Shown here one piece after another: positions 1 through 6,357 of a stretch of 8,471 bases of DNA (positions are counted from its first letter, which is position 1; each line of letters starts with the position of its first letter). A program made the translations under genes and the position numbers. Below the pieces are notes generated by a model that was not told the origin of the DNA, did not search any database, and saw nothing but the letters and a program-made list of their open reading frames with translations. Source of the stretch: Clostridiaceae bacterium (GTDB taxonomy: Bacteria; Bacillota; Clostridia; Saccharofermentanales; UBA5734); assembly GCA_012522285.1 (NCBI GenBank), contig JAAYKS010000248.1, positions 1 through 8,471 on the forward strand, read 5' to 3'.

Positions 1-812
1 ATCTCGTAGACTTCGATCACCCCGTTCTTTTTGTCAATCCTGTATTTGGCCCGGAGGCGAACCGATCCCCGACCGGAGGTCAGCACGCGGCGCATGTCGT
101 TTGCGTTGTAGATGATCTCGCCGCCGGACGGGAAATCCGGTGCCGGAAGGATGTCCAGCAAATCCGTTCCCGGATCTTTCAGGTAGGCGATGGTGGCTTC
201 GCACACCTCCCGCAGATTGAACGGACAGATGTTGCTGGCCATACCGACGGCGATTCCCTGGTTGGCGTTGACCAGTACGCTGGGGAACGAAGCCGGCAGC
301 AGTGTGGGCTCCTGCATGGTCCCGTCGTAGTTGTCCACAAAATCCACCGCGTCCCGATCCAGACCCCGGAAAATCTCTTCCGCGAATTTTTCCAGATGGA
401 CCTCGGTATAGCGAGATGCGGCATATTGCATGTCGCGGGAATACTGTTTGCCGAAATTGCCTTTGGAGTCGATGTAAGGGTGGAGCAGGGATTCGTTGCC
501 CCGCGTCAGCCGGACCAGCGTTTCATAGATCGCCTGATCACCGTGGGGGTTGAGCTGCATGGTTTGACCGACCACGTTGGCCGACTTGATCCGCTGGTTG
601 CCCAGCAGATTCATGCGGTACATCATATAGAGCAGTTTGCGGTGGCTCGGCTTGAAGCCGTCGATCTCCGGGATGGCCCGGGAGACGATGACGCTCATGG
701 CATAAGGCATGAAGTTGAGTTCCAGCGTATCCGTGATCGGTTGTTCCTGGATATGCGGAACGATGGGTTCCTTAATCTCTTTGTTCTCTTTTTTCTTTCT
801 CTCTTTTGGCAT
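1..812 (-). CDS. parC: DNA topoisomerase IV/gyrase subunit A (ParC/GyrA-like), 3' end cut off by window edge
   Basis: This is the DNA cleavage and rejoining subunit of a type II topoisomerase, which passes one duplex through a transient double-strand break held by tyrosine-DNA links. About 270 residues are visible, which is the N-terminal part of the breakage-reunion domain; the family is usually 700-850 residues. The start has a Lys-rich tail (residues 3-16), then the typical core beginning ITDTLELNFMPYAMSVIVSR. The catalytic tyrosine is Tyr135 in ASRYTEV, with the neighbouring Arg134. The NPHGD segment (88-92) is followed by Gln93 and Glu97 at the quinolone-contact positions. The ATG at 812 is chosen because AGGGA lies 8 bases upstream; the ATG four bases further upstream is in another frame and stops quickly. 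It lies 40 bases after the ParE-like gene, surely in the same operon. The ParC symbol rather than GyrA is inferred from the ParE-first order and the clostridial sequence style; a gyrA name cannot be excluded. Confidence 0.9.
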   Translation of the reverse strand, partial: MPKERKKKENKEIKEPIVPHIQEQPITDTLELNFMPYAMSVIVSRAIPEIDGFKPSHRKLLYMMYRMNLLGNQRIKSANVVGQTMQLNPHGDQAIYETLVRLTRGNESLLHPYIDSKGNFGKQYSRDMQYAASRYTEVHLEKFAEEIFRGLDRDAVDFVDNYDGTMQEPTLLPASFPSVLVNANQGIAVGMASNICPFNLREVCEATIAYLKDPGTDLLDILPAPDFPSGGEIIYNANDMRRVLTSGRGSVRLRAKYRIDKKNGVIEVYE

Positions 813-820
813 GCATACGC

Positions 821-825
821 TCCCT
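821..825 (-). promoter_or_regulatory. Ribosome binding site of the parC-like gene
   Basis: AGGGA on the minus strand lies 8 bases before the ATG at 812. It fixes this start and sits inside the 40-base gap after the upstream ParE-like stop codon. No hairpin or promoter is evident in that gap, which supports co-transcription of the two subunits. Confidence 0.7.
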
Positions 826-852
826 GCCGGACAGTATGGTCCCGTCCGGTTG

Positions 853-2856
853 TCAGCCGATGTCGAGATCGTCGATGTATCGGCTTCCGTTTTGTTCGAT
901 GTGAATCTTTCTGCCCGCCAGGTTGTCCCCGAGCAGAAGGTCGAACACCGCTGCAGTGAGCGCGGCTTCCGCCGGCACAATCCGGATCAGGCGCCTGGTT
1001 TCGGGATTCATCGTCGTGAGCCACATCATATCCGCGTTGTTTTCACCCAGTCCTTTGGACCGCTGGATCGTGCAGCGCTCGTTTCCAAGTTTAGCCAGGA
1101 TTTCGGCCTTTTCCCGCTCGTCGAACGCAAAATGGGTGGCCTCTTCCCTGTCGCGACGCCCTTTGCAAATGATTTCGAACAGCGGCGTCTCCGCGATGAA
1201 CACTTTGCCCGCTTCGATCAGGCGCGGCATCAGCCGATACATCATCGCGAGGATCTGGGTCCGGATATGGTATCCGTCCACATCCGCGTCGGTGCAGATG
1301 ATCACCTTGTCCCAGCGGAGGGCCGACAGATCGAATCCCGCCACGTCCTTGTTGTGGCGGCTCTGGATCTCGACCCCGCATCCCAGCACCTTCACGAGAT
1401 CGACGATGACGTCGCTTTTGAAGATCCCTTCATATCCGGCCTTGAGGCAGTTCAGGATTTTCCCCCTCAGGGGCATGATGGCCTGAAACTCCGCGTCCCG
1501 CCCCATTTTGCAGGATCCAAGCGCGGAATCCCCCTCCACGATGTACAATTCGCGGCGGTTAACATCCCGGGTGCGGCAGTCGACAAACTTCTTCACCCGA
1601 TTCGAAAAGTCGATGTTGCCGGTCAGCTTTTTGCGCAGCGTCAGCCGTTGTTTTTCCGCGTTCTCCCGGCTTCGCTTGTTGACCAGCACCTGCTCGATCA
1701 CGCGATCCGCTTCTGCTTTGTTTTCGATAAACCAGATTTCCAGACGCGTCTTGACCAGATCGGTCATGAACTCCTGGATATAGCGGTTGTTGATCGCCTT
1801 TTTCGTTTGGTTTTCATAGCTGGTGGAGGTGGAAAACGAAGAAGATACCAAGATCAAACTGTCCTGGACATCCGCAAACGTGACCTTGCTCTCCCCGCTT
1901 TTGTATTTGCCCTGTTCTTTGCATATCCGGTCGATCACATAGATGAACGCATTGCGGATCGCACGGTCCGGTGAGCCGCCGTGCTCCAGCCAGCTGGAAT
2001 TGTGGTAATACTCCAGTAGGTTGATTTCGTTGTTGAAACAAAAAGCCACCGACGCCTTGACGCGGTAATCTTCCTTGTCGTCGCGGTCGCGACCCTGCCC
2101 GGTGCCCTCAAAAATCGAGGGGGCGGTAAAGCCGCTTTCGTTGTCCACCTCGGCGACATACCCGAGAATGCCCTGTGGGTAATGAAACTCGATCTCTTGT
2201 CCGCTTTCCTCGTCCCACAGCACAAACCGGACCCCCGCGTTGACGACGGCCTGCCGCTTGAGCGTTTCAGTAAAGTACGAGAGCGGGATAATGATTTCGG
2301 TAAAGACCTCGCGATCCGGCTTCCATCGCTGCAAGGTGCCGGTCCGGCGCGACCGGACCTCTTCTTTTTGGAGTCCGCCGACGTTATCACCCCGCTCGAA
2401 ATGAACGGAGTATTTGTGTCCGTCACGCCAGGAGACCACATCGAAAACTTCGCTGGCATACTGCGTGGCACACGCTCCCAGCCCATTGAGGCCCAAGCTG
2501 AATTCATAGTTGCTGCCCGTGTTGTTGTTGTATTTGCCACCCGCATACAGTTCGCAATACACCAACTCCCAGTTGTAGCGGACTTCTTTGGCGTTCCAGT
2601 CCAGCGGGATGCTTCGGGCGCGGTCTTCCACTTCCAACGTCCCATCGCGGTACCGGCGGACGTCGATCCGATCGCCAAATCCCTCTCTGGCTTCGTCGAT
2701 GGAATTGGACAGAATCTCGAAAAAGGAGTGTTGACATCCCTCCATTCCGTCCGAACCGAAAATGACGCCCGGACGCAGCCGGACGCGGTCCGCGCCCTTG
2801 AGGGATGAGATGCTTTCATTGTCGTACTGGGTTCCCGTCGTGTCGGTCAAAGCCAA
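853..2856 (-). CDS. parE: DNA topoisomerase IV/gyrase subunit B (ParE/GyrB-like ATPase)
   Basis: This is the ATPase and Toprim subunit of a type II topoisomerase, the partner of the ParC-like protein encoded next. The 667-residue protein is full length for the family. The GHKL ATPase domain comes first: the N-box Asn51 in EILSNSIDEAR, the adenine-binding Asp78, the glycine-rich ATP lid GLNGLGA (122-128) and the QTKK loop (350-353). The Toprim domain follows: EGDSA (441-445) with the metal-binding Glu441, PLRGKILN (462-469) and DADVDG (523-528). KGLGE (601-605) and the C-terminal TTMNPETRR segment are also present. The motif normally reading DxGxG is D-R-A-R-S at 78-82, losing both glycines, which is odd. 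The start is TTG at 2856, picked because a GGAGG lies 7 bases upstream and no in-frame ATG precedes it. The ELYAGGKYNNN segment is of the clostridial ParE type. A gyrB label is possible; the family assignment is secure. Confidence 0.95.
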   Translation of the reverse strand: MALTDTTGTQYDNESISSLKGADRVRLRPGVIFGSDGMEGCQHSFFEILSNSIDEAREGFGDRIDVRRYRDGTLEVEDRARSIPLDWNAKEVRYNWELVYCELYAGGKYNNNTGSNYEFSLGLNGLGACATQYASEVFDVVSWRDGHKYSVHFERGDNVGGLQKEEVRSRRTGTLQRWKPDREVFTEIIIPLSYFTETLKRQAVVNAGVRFVLWDEESGQEIEFHYPQGILGYVAEVDNESGFTAPSIFEGTGQGRDRDDKEDYRVKASVAFCFNNEINLLEYYHNSSWLEHGGSPDRAIRNAFIYVIDRICKEQGKYKSGESKVTFADVQDSLILVSSSFSTSTSYENQTKKAINNRYIQEFMTDLVKTRLEIWFIENKAEADRVIEQVLVNKRSRENAEKQRLTLRKKLTGNIDFSNRVKKFVDCRTRDVNRRELYIVEGDSALGSCKMGRDAEFQAIMPLRGKILNCLKAGYEGIFKSDVIVDLVKVLGCGVEIQSRHNKDVAGFDLSALRWDKVIICTDADVDGYHIRTQILAMMYRLMPRLIEAGKVFIAETPLFEIICKGRRDREEATHFAFDEREKAEILAKLGNERCTIQRSKGLGENNADMMWLTTMNPETRRLIRIVPAEAALTAAVFDLLLGDNLAGRKIHIEQNGSRYIDDLDIG

Positions 2857-2863
2857 AGGAAAT

Positions 2864-2872
2864 CCTCCTCCT
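2864..2872 (-). promoter_or_regulatory. Strong Shine-Dalgarno supporting the TTG start of the parE-like gene
   Basis: The minus strand reads AGGAGGAGG, ending 7 bases before TTG at 2856. A nearby ATG (2877-2879) is out of frame with the long ORF. The near-perfect, partly repeated Shine-Dalgarno decides the unusual TTG start and may compensate for its weaker initiation. Confidence 0.75.
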
Positions 2873-2889
2873 GTTGCATGTCTCCATCG

Positions 2890-2898
2890 ATTATAGCA
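2890..2898 (-). promoter_or_regulatory. Extended -10 promoter for the parE-parC operon
   Basis: The minus strand reads TGCTATAAT, a perfect -10 box with the extended TGn element. No good -35 box is seen at the expected distance, consistent with an extended -10 promoter. The predicted transcript start is around 2882-2884, giving a leader of only about 26-28 bases that contains the Shine-Dalgarno. It lies just downstream of the tRNA terminator, so the topoisomerase operon appears independently initiated. Confidence 0.65.
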
Positions 2899-2923
2899 GA
2901 CCCGAGCCAGGGCACGGAGCCCG

Positions 2924-2955
2924 AAAAAAAGCCGTCCGTATACACTACAGACGGC
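2924..2955 (-). terminator. Intrinsic terminator of the tRNA-Gly/tRNA-Arg unit
   Basis: On the minus strand a 10-bp stem (arms 2946-2955 and 2931-2940, one G-T wobble) with a 5-base loop is followed directly by seven T (2930-2924). It starts 5 bases past the CCA end of tRNA-Arg. This is a textbook Rho-independent terminator and separates the tRNA unit from the parE-like operon. Confidence 0.88.
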
Positions 2956-2959
2956 CTGT

Positions 2960-3036
2960 TGGCGAGCCTAGCAGGACTCGAACCTGCGACCCACAGCTTA
3001 GAAGGCTGTTGCTCTGTCCACCTGAGCTATAGGCCC
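2960..3036 (-). tRNA. tRNA-Arg (anticodon TCT), CCA encoded
   Basis: The minus strand folds as a complete 77-base cloverleaf including the encoded CCA (2960-2962). The 7-bp acceptor stem pairs GGGCCTA (3036-3030) with TAGGCTC (2970-2964), with one G-U pair. The D-arm is GCTC/GAGC. The anticodon stem ACAGC/GCTGT carries loop CTTCTAA, giving anticodon TCT, which reads AGA/AGG arginine codons. The T-arm is GCAGG/CCTGC with loop TTCGAGT, and the discriminator base is G. It is the second tRNA of a two-gene unit behind tRNA-Gly. Confidence 0.97.
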
Positions 3037-3066
3037 GTTTTGCGTTATCGTATCCCGGTTGTTGGA

Positions 3067-3097
3067 ACAGGCGGCCTCCGGATAGGAAACCGCCTGT
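3067..3097 (-). other. Hairpin in the spacer between the two tRNA genes
   Basis: An 8-bp perfect inverted repeat (ACAGGCGG at 3067-3074, CCGCCTGT at 3090-3097) encloses a 15-base loop, within the 67-base spacer between tRNA-Gly and tRNA-Arg. No T-run follows on the minus strand, so it is not a good terminator. It may be a processing structure in the tRNA precursor or chance; no function can be shown from the sequence. Confidence 0.45.
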
Positions 3098-3103
3098 CCT
3101 TTG

Positions 3104-3177
3104 TGGAGCGGGTGATGGGAATCGAACCCACGCGGTCAGCTTGGAAGGCTGAAGTTCTGCCATTGAACTACACCCGC
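3104..3177 (-). tRNA. tRNA-Gly (anticodon TCC), CCA encoded
   Basis: The minus strand folds as a complete 74-base cloverleaf including the encoded CCA (3104-3106). The acceptor stem GCGGGTG/CACCCGC is perfectly paired (3177-3171 with 3114-3108). The D-arm is GTTC/GAAC. The anticodon stem TCAGC/GCTGA has loop CTTCCAA, giving anticodon TCC for GGA/GGG glycine codons. The T-loop is TTCGATT and the discriminator is T. It is the first gene of the tRNA unit, with a promoter about 30 bases upstream. Confidence 0.97.
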
Positions 3178-3207
3178 GAATCCGGATATGCCGAACAACG
3201 CGTTGCT

Positions 3208-3236
3208 ATTTTACAGCACAATACCAGGATTGTCCA
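3208..3236 (-). promoter_or_regulatory. Promoter of the tRNA-Gly/tRNA-Arg unit
   Basis: The minus strand has -35 TGGACA (3236-3231, 5 of 6 consensus), a 17-base spacer and -10 TAAAAT (3213-3208, 5 of 6). Predicted transcription begins near 3201, leaving a 5' leader of roughly 24 bases before tRNA-Gly for RNase P to remove. Spacing and match are what a strong vegetative sigma-factor promoter would show. Confidence 0.75.
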
Positions 3237-3257
3237 GATGCGGGATTCGTGTATGGT
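3230..3257 (+). promoter_or_regulatory. Possible promoter of the moxR-DUF58-transglutaminase operon
   Basis: On the plus strand TTGTCC (3230-3235) and TATGGT (3252-3257) are spaced by 16 bases, each matching 4 of 6 consensus positions. The transcript would start near 3264, about 40 bases before the MoxR ATG. The match is only moderate. Its -35 lies on the same bases as the -35 of the oppositely oriented tRNA promoter. Confidence 0.35.
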
Positions 3258-3302
3258 AAGATGTCTTTGATATCCAAAAATCGAGAATCGCGAGGTGGAA
3301 AC

Positions 3303-4241
3303 ATGCAGGTCAAAGGAACCCTGGAAGCCATCCGGGACAACATCGGTCGTGTGGTGGTCGGCAAGGAATTCGCGATCAATCTCATCCTTGCAGCGTTGTT
3401 GTGCAGAGGGCACGTCCTGCTGGAAGATGTTCCCGGCATCGGGAAAACCACACTGGTGACCGCGCTTGCACGCTCCCTCGGATGTTCTTTCAAACGCATC
3501 CAGTTTACGCCGGATATCATGCCGTCCGACATCACCGGCTATTCCGTCCCCGACGGTCCGAGCGGGGAACTGTTGTATCGCCCGGGTTCGATCATGAGCC
3601 AGATCGTACTGGCAGACGAGATCAACAGGACCTCCCCCAAAACGCAATCCAGCCTCCTGGAGGCGATGCAGGAAAACCAGGTCACGGTCGACGGCAGGAC
3701 GCACGTGTTGCCACAGCCTTTCATGGTGCTTGCGACACAAAACCCGGTCGAATATGTCGGGACCTATCCGCTGCCGGAAGCCCAGCTGGACCGGTTTCTG
3801 ATCCGGATCGCGCTGGGTTATCCAAGTCTTGCGCAGGAAATGGCGATTCTGGACCGGTTCAACGGCGATTCTCCTCTGGAAGTGCTGGAGCCGGTCATCG
3901 ATGCCGCCGCTGTCGTAGAACTGCAGCGGCAGGTCGATCTGATCCACTGCGCGGAGCCCAGCCGGGAATACATCGCTTTGCTGGCCGCTTCGACCAGGAC
4001 CCATACGGACGTCTCACTCGGGATCAGTCCGCGAGGTGCCCTGTCCCTGATGCTGATCTCCAAAGCCTGGGCACTGCTCGAAAACCGCGGATACGTCATC
4101 CCGGACGACGTGCAGCGCATGATCTACCCGGTGTTCTCACACCGTCTGATCCTCAAACCGGAAGCGCGTCTCAAAAAGCGCACCGCACAGGATGTGATCC
4201 AGACCGTGCTGTCCGGCGTGGTCGTACCTGGAGCATTATGA
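3303..4241 (+). CDS. MoxR-family AAA+ ATPase
   Basis: MoxR ATPases are cytoplasmic AAA+ proteins thought to act as chaperones that assemble or activate partner proteins, typically those encoded beside them. This 312-residue protein is of the usual length. The Walker A motif is GIGKTT (45-50), the Walker B is VLADEINR (102-109) with Asp105 and Glu106, sensor 1 is Asn147 in ATQNP, the arginine-finger motif is QLDRF with Arg164, and sensor 2 is Arg244 in SPRG. All catalytic elements appear intact. An in-frame ATG at 3249 would add 18 residues. ATG 3303 is preferred because AGGTGG lies at 3293-3298 and because the protein then begins close to the conserved VVVGKE segment. The stop overlaps the next ATG (ATGA at 4238-4241), indicating translational coupling to the DUF58 gene. 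The substrate is unknown; the DUF58 and transglutaminase neighbours are likely partners. Confidence 0.95.
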   Translation: MQVKGTLEAIRDNIGRVVVGKEFAINLILAALLCRGHVLLEDVPGIGKTTLVTALARSLGCSFKRIQFTPDIMPSDITGYSVPDGPSGELLYRPGSIMSQIVLADEINRTSPKTQSSLLEAMQENQVTVDGRTHVLPQPFMVLATQNPVEYVGTYPLPEAQLDRFLIRIALGYPSLAQEMAILDRFNGDSPLEVLEPVIDAAAVVELQRQVDLIHCAEPSREYIALLAASTRTHTDVSLGISPRGALSLMLISKAWALLENRGYVIPDDVQRMIYPVFSHRLILKPEARLKKRTAQDVIQTVLSGVVVPGAL

Positions 4242-5500
4242 AGCACCGCCGTCGACGCAGGACGGCCGGACCGTTCTGGGCGGCTGTCGTCCTCCTCGCC
4301 GTCCTGACCGGAGCCATGCTGTACACCGGCGACTTCTTGTTAAGCTGGGCCGCGTTCAGCCTGGGCGTGTTGTTGGCGGGCGTTTTGCTGTGGCACCTGG
4401 TGACGGCGGCCCTCCTATCCATCCGCGTCCAGACGGAAGACACCAATCCCGTCAAAGGCCAGCCCGCTCACCTGCATGTGAGAATCCGAAACCGTGCACC
4501 CTTTCCCATCTTGTGGATGGAGCTTTCCTATGAAACCTTCGACTCGCTGATCGCCGGCGCTCCGGAATCCTACATTCTCTCCCTGGCCCCCTTTGCCCGC
4601 CATGACCTCTCGCTCGACATGACCTGTCCCTATCGCGGCAAATACCGGCTGGGAGTGACAGCATTGACGCTGCTGGATCCGTTCGGGCTGTTGCCCGTCA
4701 AGCATAAACCCCTGGGGGATCCATTGGCGGAAGTCGTTGTCTGGCCGCGGCGGATCCCCGTACCCGTATCGAGAGAAAGTCTCGCCGTACTGGATGAAAA
4801 ACCGACATCCCGTCGAGACTACACCGAAGACTTGACTTCCATCCGTGAAATCCGTTCCTGGCGTGACGGAGACCCTCTCAAGCGGGTCCACTGGAAACTC
4901 ACTTCGCGTATGGGAGACTGGATGGTCAAGGAGTTCGACAGCACGACCCGGGACGAGATCGCCTTTGTACTGGACGCGCAAGCCGGCCATCGTCCGTGGA
5001 TTGGACAAATCCGGTACGAAGACGCATTGATTGAGGCGGCTTTTTCCTTCTGTGCCGCTTTTCTGGAGGCGGGCCGACCGATCCGGCTCACGACCCATGC
5101 AGACGACTTCCTGCACCTGCACGGCTCAGACGCCTCCGATGTATCTCGGTTTTATGGATTCTTGTCGAACATGGTCCTGAACGGATCCTGTAGTGCAGGA
5201 GAAATGCTGGAATTTGAGTCGCCGATCCTCTCTTCGGGAGGACATCTGGTGGTGATCGGGCCTCTCCCGGACGAGCATCTGTCAGCGCTGCTCGTCTCTC
5301 TTGCCAGCGCGGGGATCACCATCACGCTGGTGGTGGCCGTAGAGAATGCTGACGCAGGTTCACTGCCGGCGGAAGAAGCCCGGCGTCTGGATCAGGCCGG
5401 CATCCTGTGCCTGATCGCGGATCCGGACATGGGCATTCTGCCGGCTCGTACCAACTCAGAACCGATTGCGGTCAAAGCAACAGACGGGAGCCAGGCATGA
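4238..5500 (+). CDS. DUF58 domain membrane protein
   Basis: The function is not established. DUF58 proteins have two N-terminal membrane helices, a beta-rich region and a cytoplasmic domain, and are commonly encoded with MoxR ATPases; some have been likened to von Willebrand factor A-type domains. This 420-residue protein has a basic start (KHRRRRR), hydrophobic segments at about 12-31 and 35-57, then a beta-rich region. The DUF58 signature lies at about 203-233: REIRSWRDGDP followed by RVHWKLTSR and VKEFD. A 421-codon gene is normal for the family. The start is the ATG overlapping the MoxR stop by four bases. The long open frame upstream of it in this phase is antiphase reading of moxR and has no homology. 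Its own stop overlaps the next gene's ATG in the same way (5497-5500), so the three proteins are probably made together and may form a membrane complex. Confidence 0.93.
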   Translation: MKHRRRRRTAGPFWAAVVLLAVLTGAMLYTGDFLLSWAAFSLGVLLAGVLLWHLVTAALLSIRVQTEDTNPVKGQPAHLHVRIRNRAPFPILWMELSYETFDSLIAGAPESYILSLAPFARHDLSLDMTCPYRGKYRLGVTALTLLDPFGLLPVKHKPLGDPLAEVVVWPRRIPVPVSRESLAVLDEKPTSRRDYTEDLTSIREIRSWRDGDPLKRVHWKLTSRMGDWMVKEFDSTTRDEIAFVLDAQAGHRPWIGQIRYEDALIEAAFSFCAAFLEAGRPIRLTTHADDFLHLHGSDASDVSRFYGFLSNMVLNGSCSAGEMLEFESPILSSGGHLVVIGPLPDEHLSALLVSLASAGITITLVVAVENADAGSLPAEEARRLDQAGILCLIADPDMGILPARTNSEPIAVKATDGSQA

Positions 5501-6357
5501 AGGCGCGCATGCGACAGTCCTGGGCCGAAGTGATAGCCCGGCATCTGATCGCCTGGCTGCTGGCGGCCCCTCTCGGAGTCCTTTTCCTCCGAACGGCAGC
5601 ACCCGATCTGACGATCGGTTCAACTTCCCTCATGACCGCAGCCGCTTTACTCTGCTTTTCGCTGTTGTTCTGGAACCGCTGGTGCGTGCTGATCACGCTC
5701 ACCCTCCTTTCGGCCTCGCTGTTTGTGTTCCGCGACCCGATCCGGTCCTCCCTGCAGGATCTTGCGGACTATTTTGTCTGGGCCGGACTGCATATCACAG
5801 GCTGGCAGCCGATGAATCCCGCCTATGAAACCGCATTCCATCTGACAGTCTGTGCTGCCCTGTCACTCGGCACCTGGCTCACAGCTTTGCGGTTCCGCCT
5901 GCCCACGCTGGCCTTTGGACTTGTCGCCGGCATCGCGGGATATGCCTATTACTTCGGCGATGCCAAGATCCTGCTTTGGACCGTTCCATCGATCACGGCA
6001 GCCTACCTTGTAGCAGCACAGGTGGATGGATCCAAGAAACGATATCCGCGCCCCGCCGGCAGGCATCTCCCCCGTCCGATTCTGTCCCTGACCGCCATTC
6101 CCCTGATGTTTCTGCTGGCTATCACACCGGTATGGCTTCTGCCCGCAGACACAACAAAGCTCAGATCCTACCCGTTCATCGGCTGGATCGATCGATTGAC
6201 GGATCGCTTTTCGTTCGAATGGGGTCAAGGGGGGTCCCGCGATGTCTTCAGTATTTCCTCCTTTGGGTTCTACCCGGATGGGACCACACTGGGCGGGACC
6301 GTCTCCCCCTCCTCTCAGCCGGTGCTTTCGGTCGTGGCGGATCGTCCGTCCCTTTGA
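5497..6357 (+). CDS. TgpA-like transglutaminase, N-terminal membrane half (reading frame ends early)
   Basis: This is the first part of a membrane transglutaminase-like protein of the TgpA type. The family has several N-terminal membrane helices, an extracytoplasmic papain-like transglutaminase domain, one more helix and a cytoplasmic tail. The 286-residue product has hydrophobic segments at about 13-31, 43-59, 61-77, 111-130, 137-152, 157-174 and 194-215, then an extracytoplasmic stretch ending VLSVVADRPSL before TGA at 6355. The family would continue here with a segment like LRGTIHDTYTG, which is found at once in another frame, so the gene is broken at this point. The ATG at 5497 overlaps the DUF58 stop, with GGGAG a short distance upstream. 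Alone, this half has membrane anchors but no catalytic residues. The break may be a true mutation or a sequencing error. Confidence 0.85.
   Translation: MKARMRQSWAEVIARHLIAWLLAAPLGVLFLRTAAPDLTIGSTSLMTAAALLCFSLLFWNRWCVLITLTLLSASLFVFRDPIRSSLQDLADYFVWAGLHITGWQPMNPAYETAFHLTVCAALSLGTWLTALRFRLPTLAFGLVAGIAGYAYYFGDAKILLWTVPSITAAYLVAAQVDGSKKRYPRPAGRHLPRPILSLTAIPLMFLLAITPVWLLPADTTKLRSYPFIGWIDRLTDRFSFEWGQGGSRDVFSISSFGFYPDGTTLGGTVSPSSQPVLSVVADRPSL
6340..6357 (+). other. Frameshift junction within the transglutaminase gene
   Basis: Frame 1 reads A-D-R-P-S-L-stop and the other frame reads V-P-L-R-G-T-I across the same bases. Adding one base, for example a second G after the CCG at 6346-6348, would give R-P-V-P-L-R-G and one continuous protein of about 791 residues. 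The needed shift is -1 (or +2) when read 5' to 3'. The site contains a short CGTC-CGTC direct repeat (6343-6350). Confidence 0.8.

Noticed and set aside
709..1974. A 421-codon open frame on the plus strand opposite the parE-like gene
   Set aside because: It lies antisense to a gene with complete topoisomerase motifs. Its translation shows no recognisable domain, and long antisense frames are common in GC-rich coding DNA.
2182..2808. A 208-codon plus-strand open frame opposite the N-terminal part of the parE-like gene
   Set aside because: Antisense shadow with no ribosome binding site or family resemblance; the minus-strand GHKL ATPase domain explains the region.
2878..3270. Plus-strand open frames over the tRNA pair, giving peptides such as LAGLEPATHSLE and MGIEPTRSAW
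   Set aside because: These are the antisense translations of tRNA-Arg and tRNA-Gly, a classic source of spurious proteins in databases.
3401..4237. Upstream extension of the DUF58 reading frame through moxR
   Set aside because: The frame stays open by chance, but the translated sequence is not protein-like and moxR fully occupies this stretch. The ATGA overlap gives the real start.
5976..6353. Upstream extension of the catalytic-half frame to an ATG at 5976
   Set aside because: In this stretch the other frame encodes the conserved membrane segments of the TgpA-like N-terminus. The extension is low in hydrophobic pattern and unlike any family.
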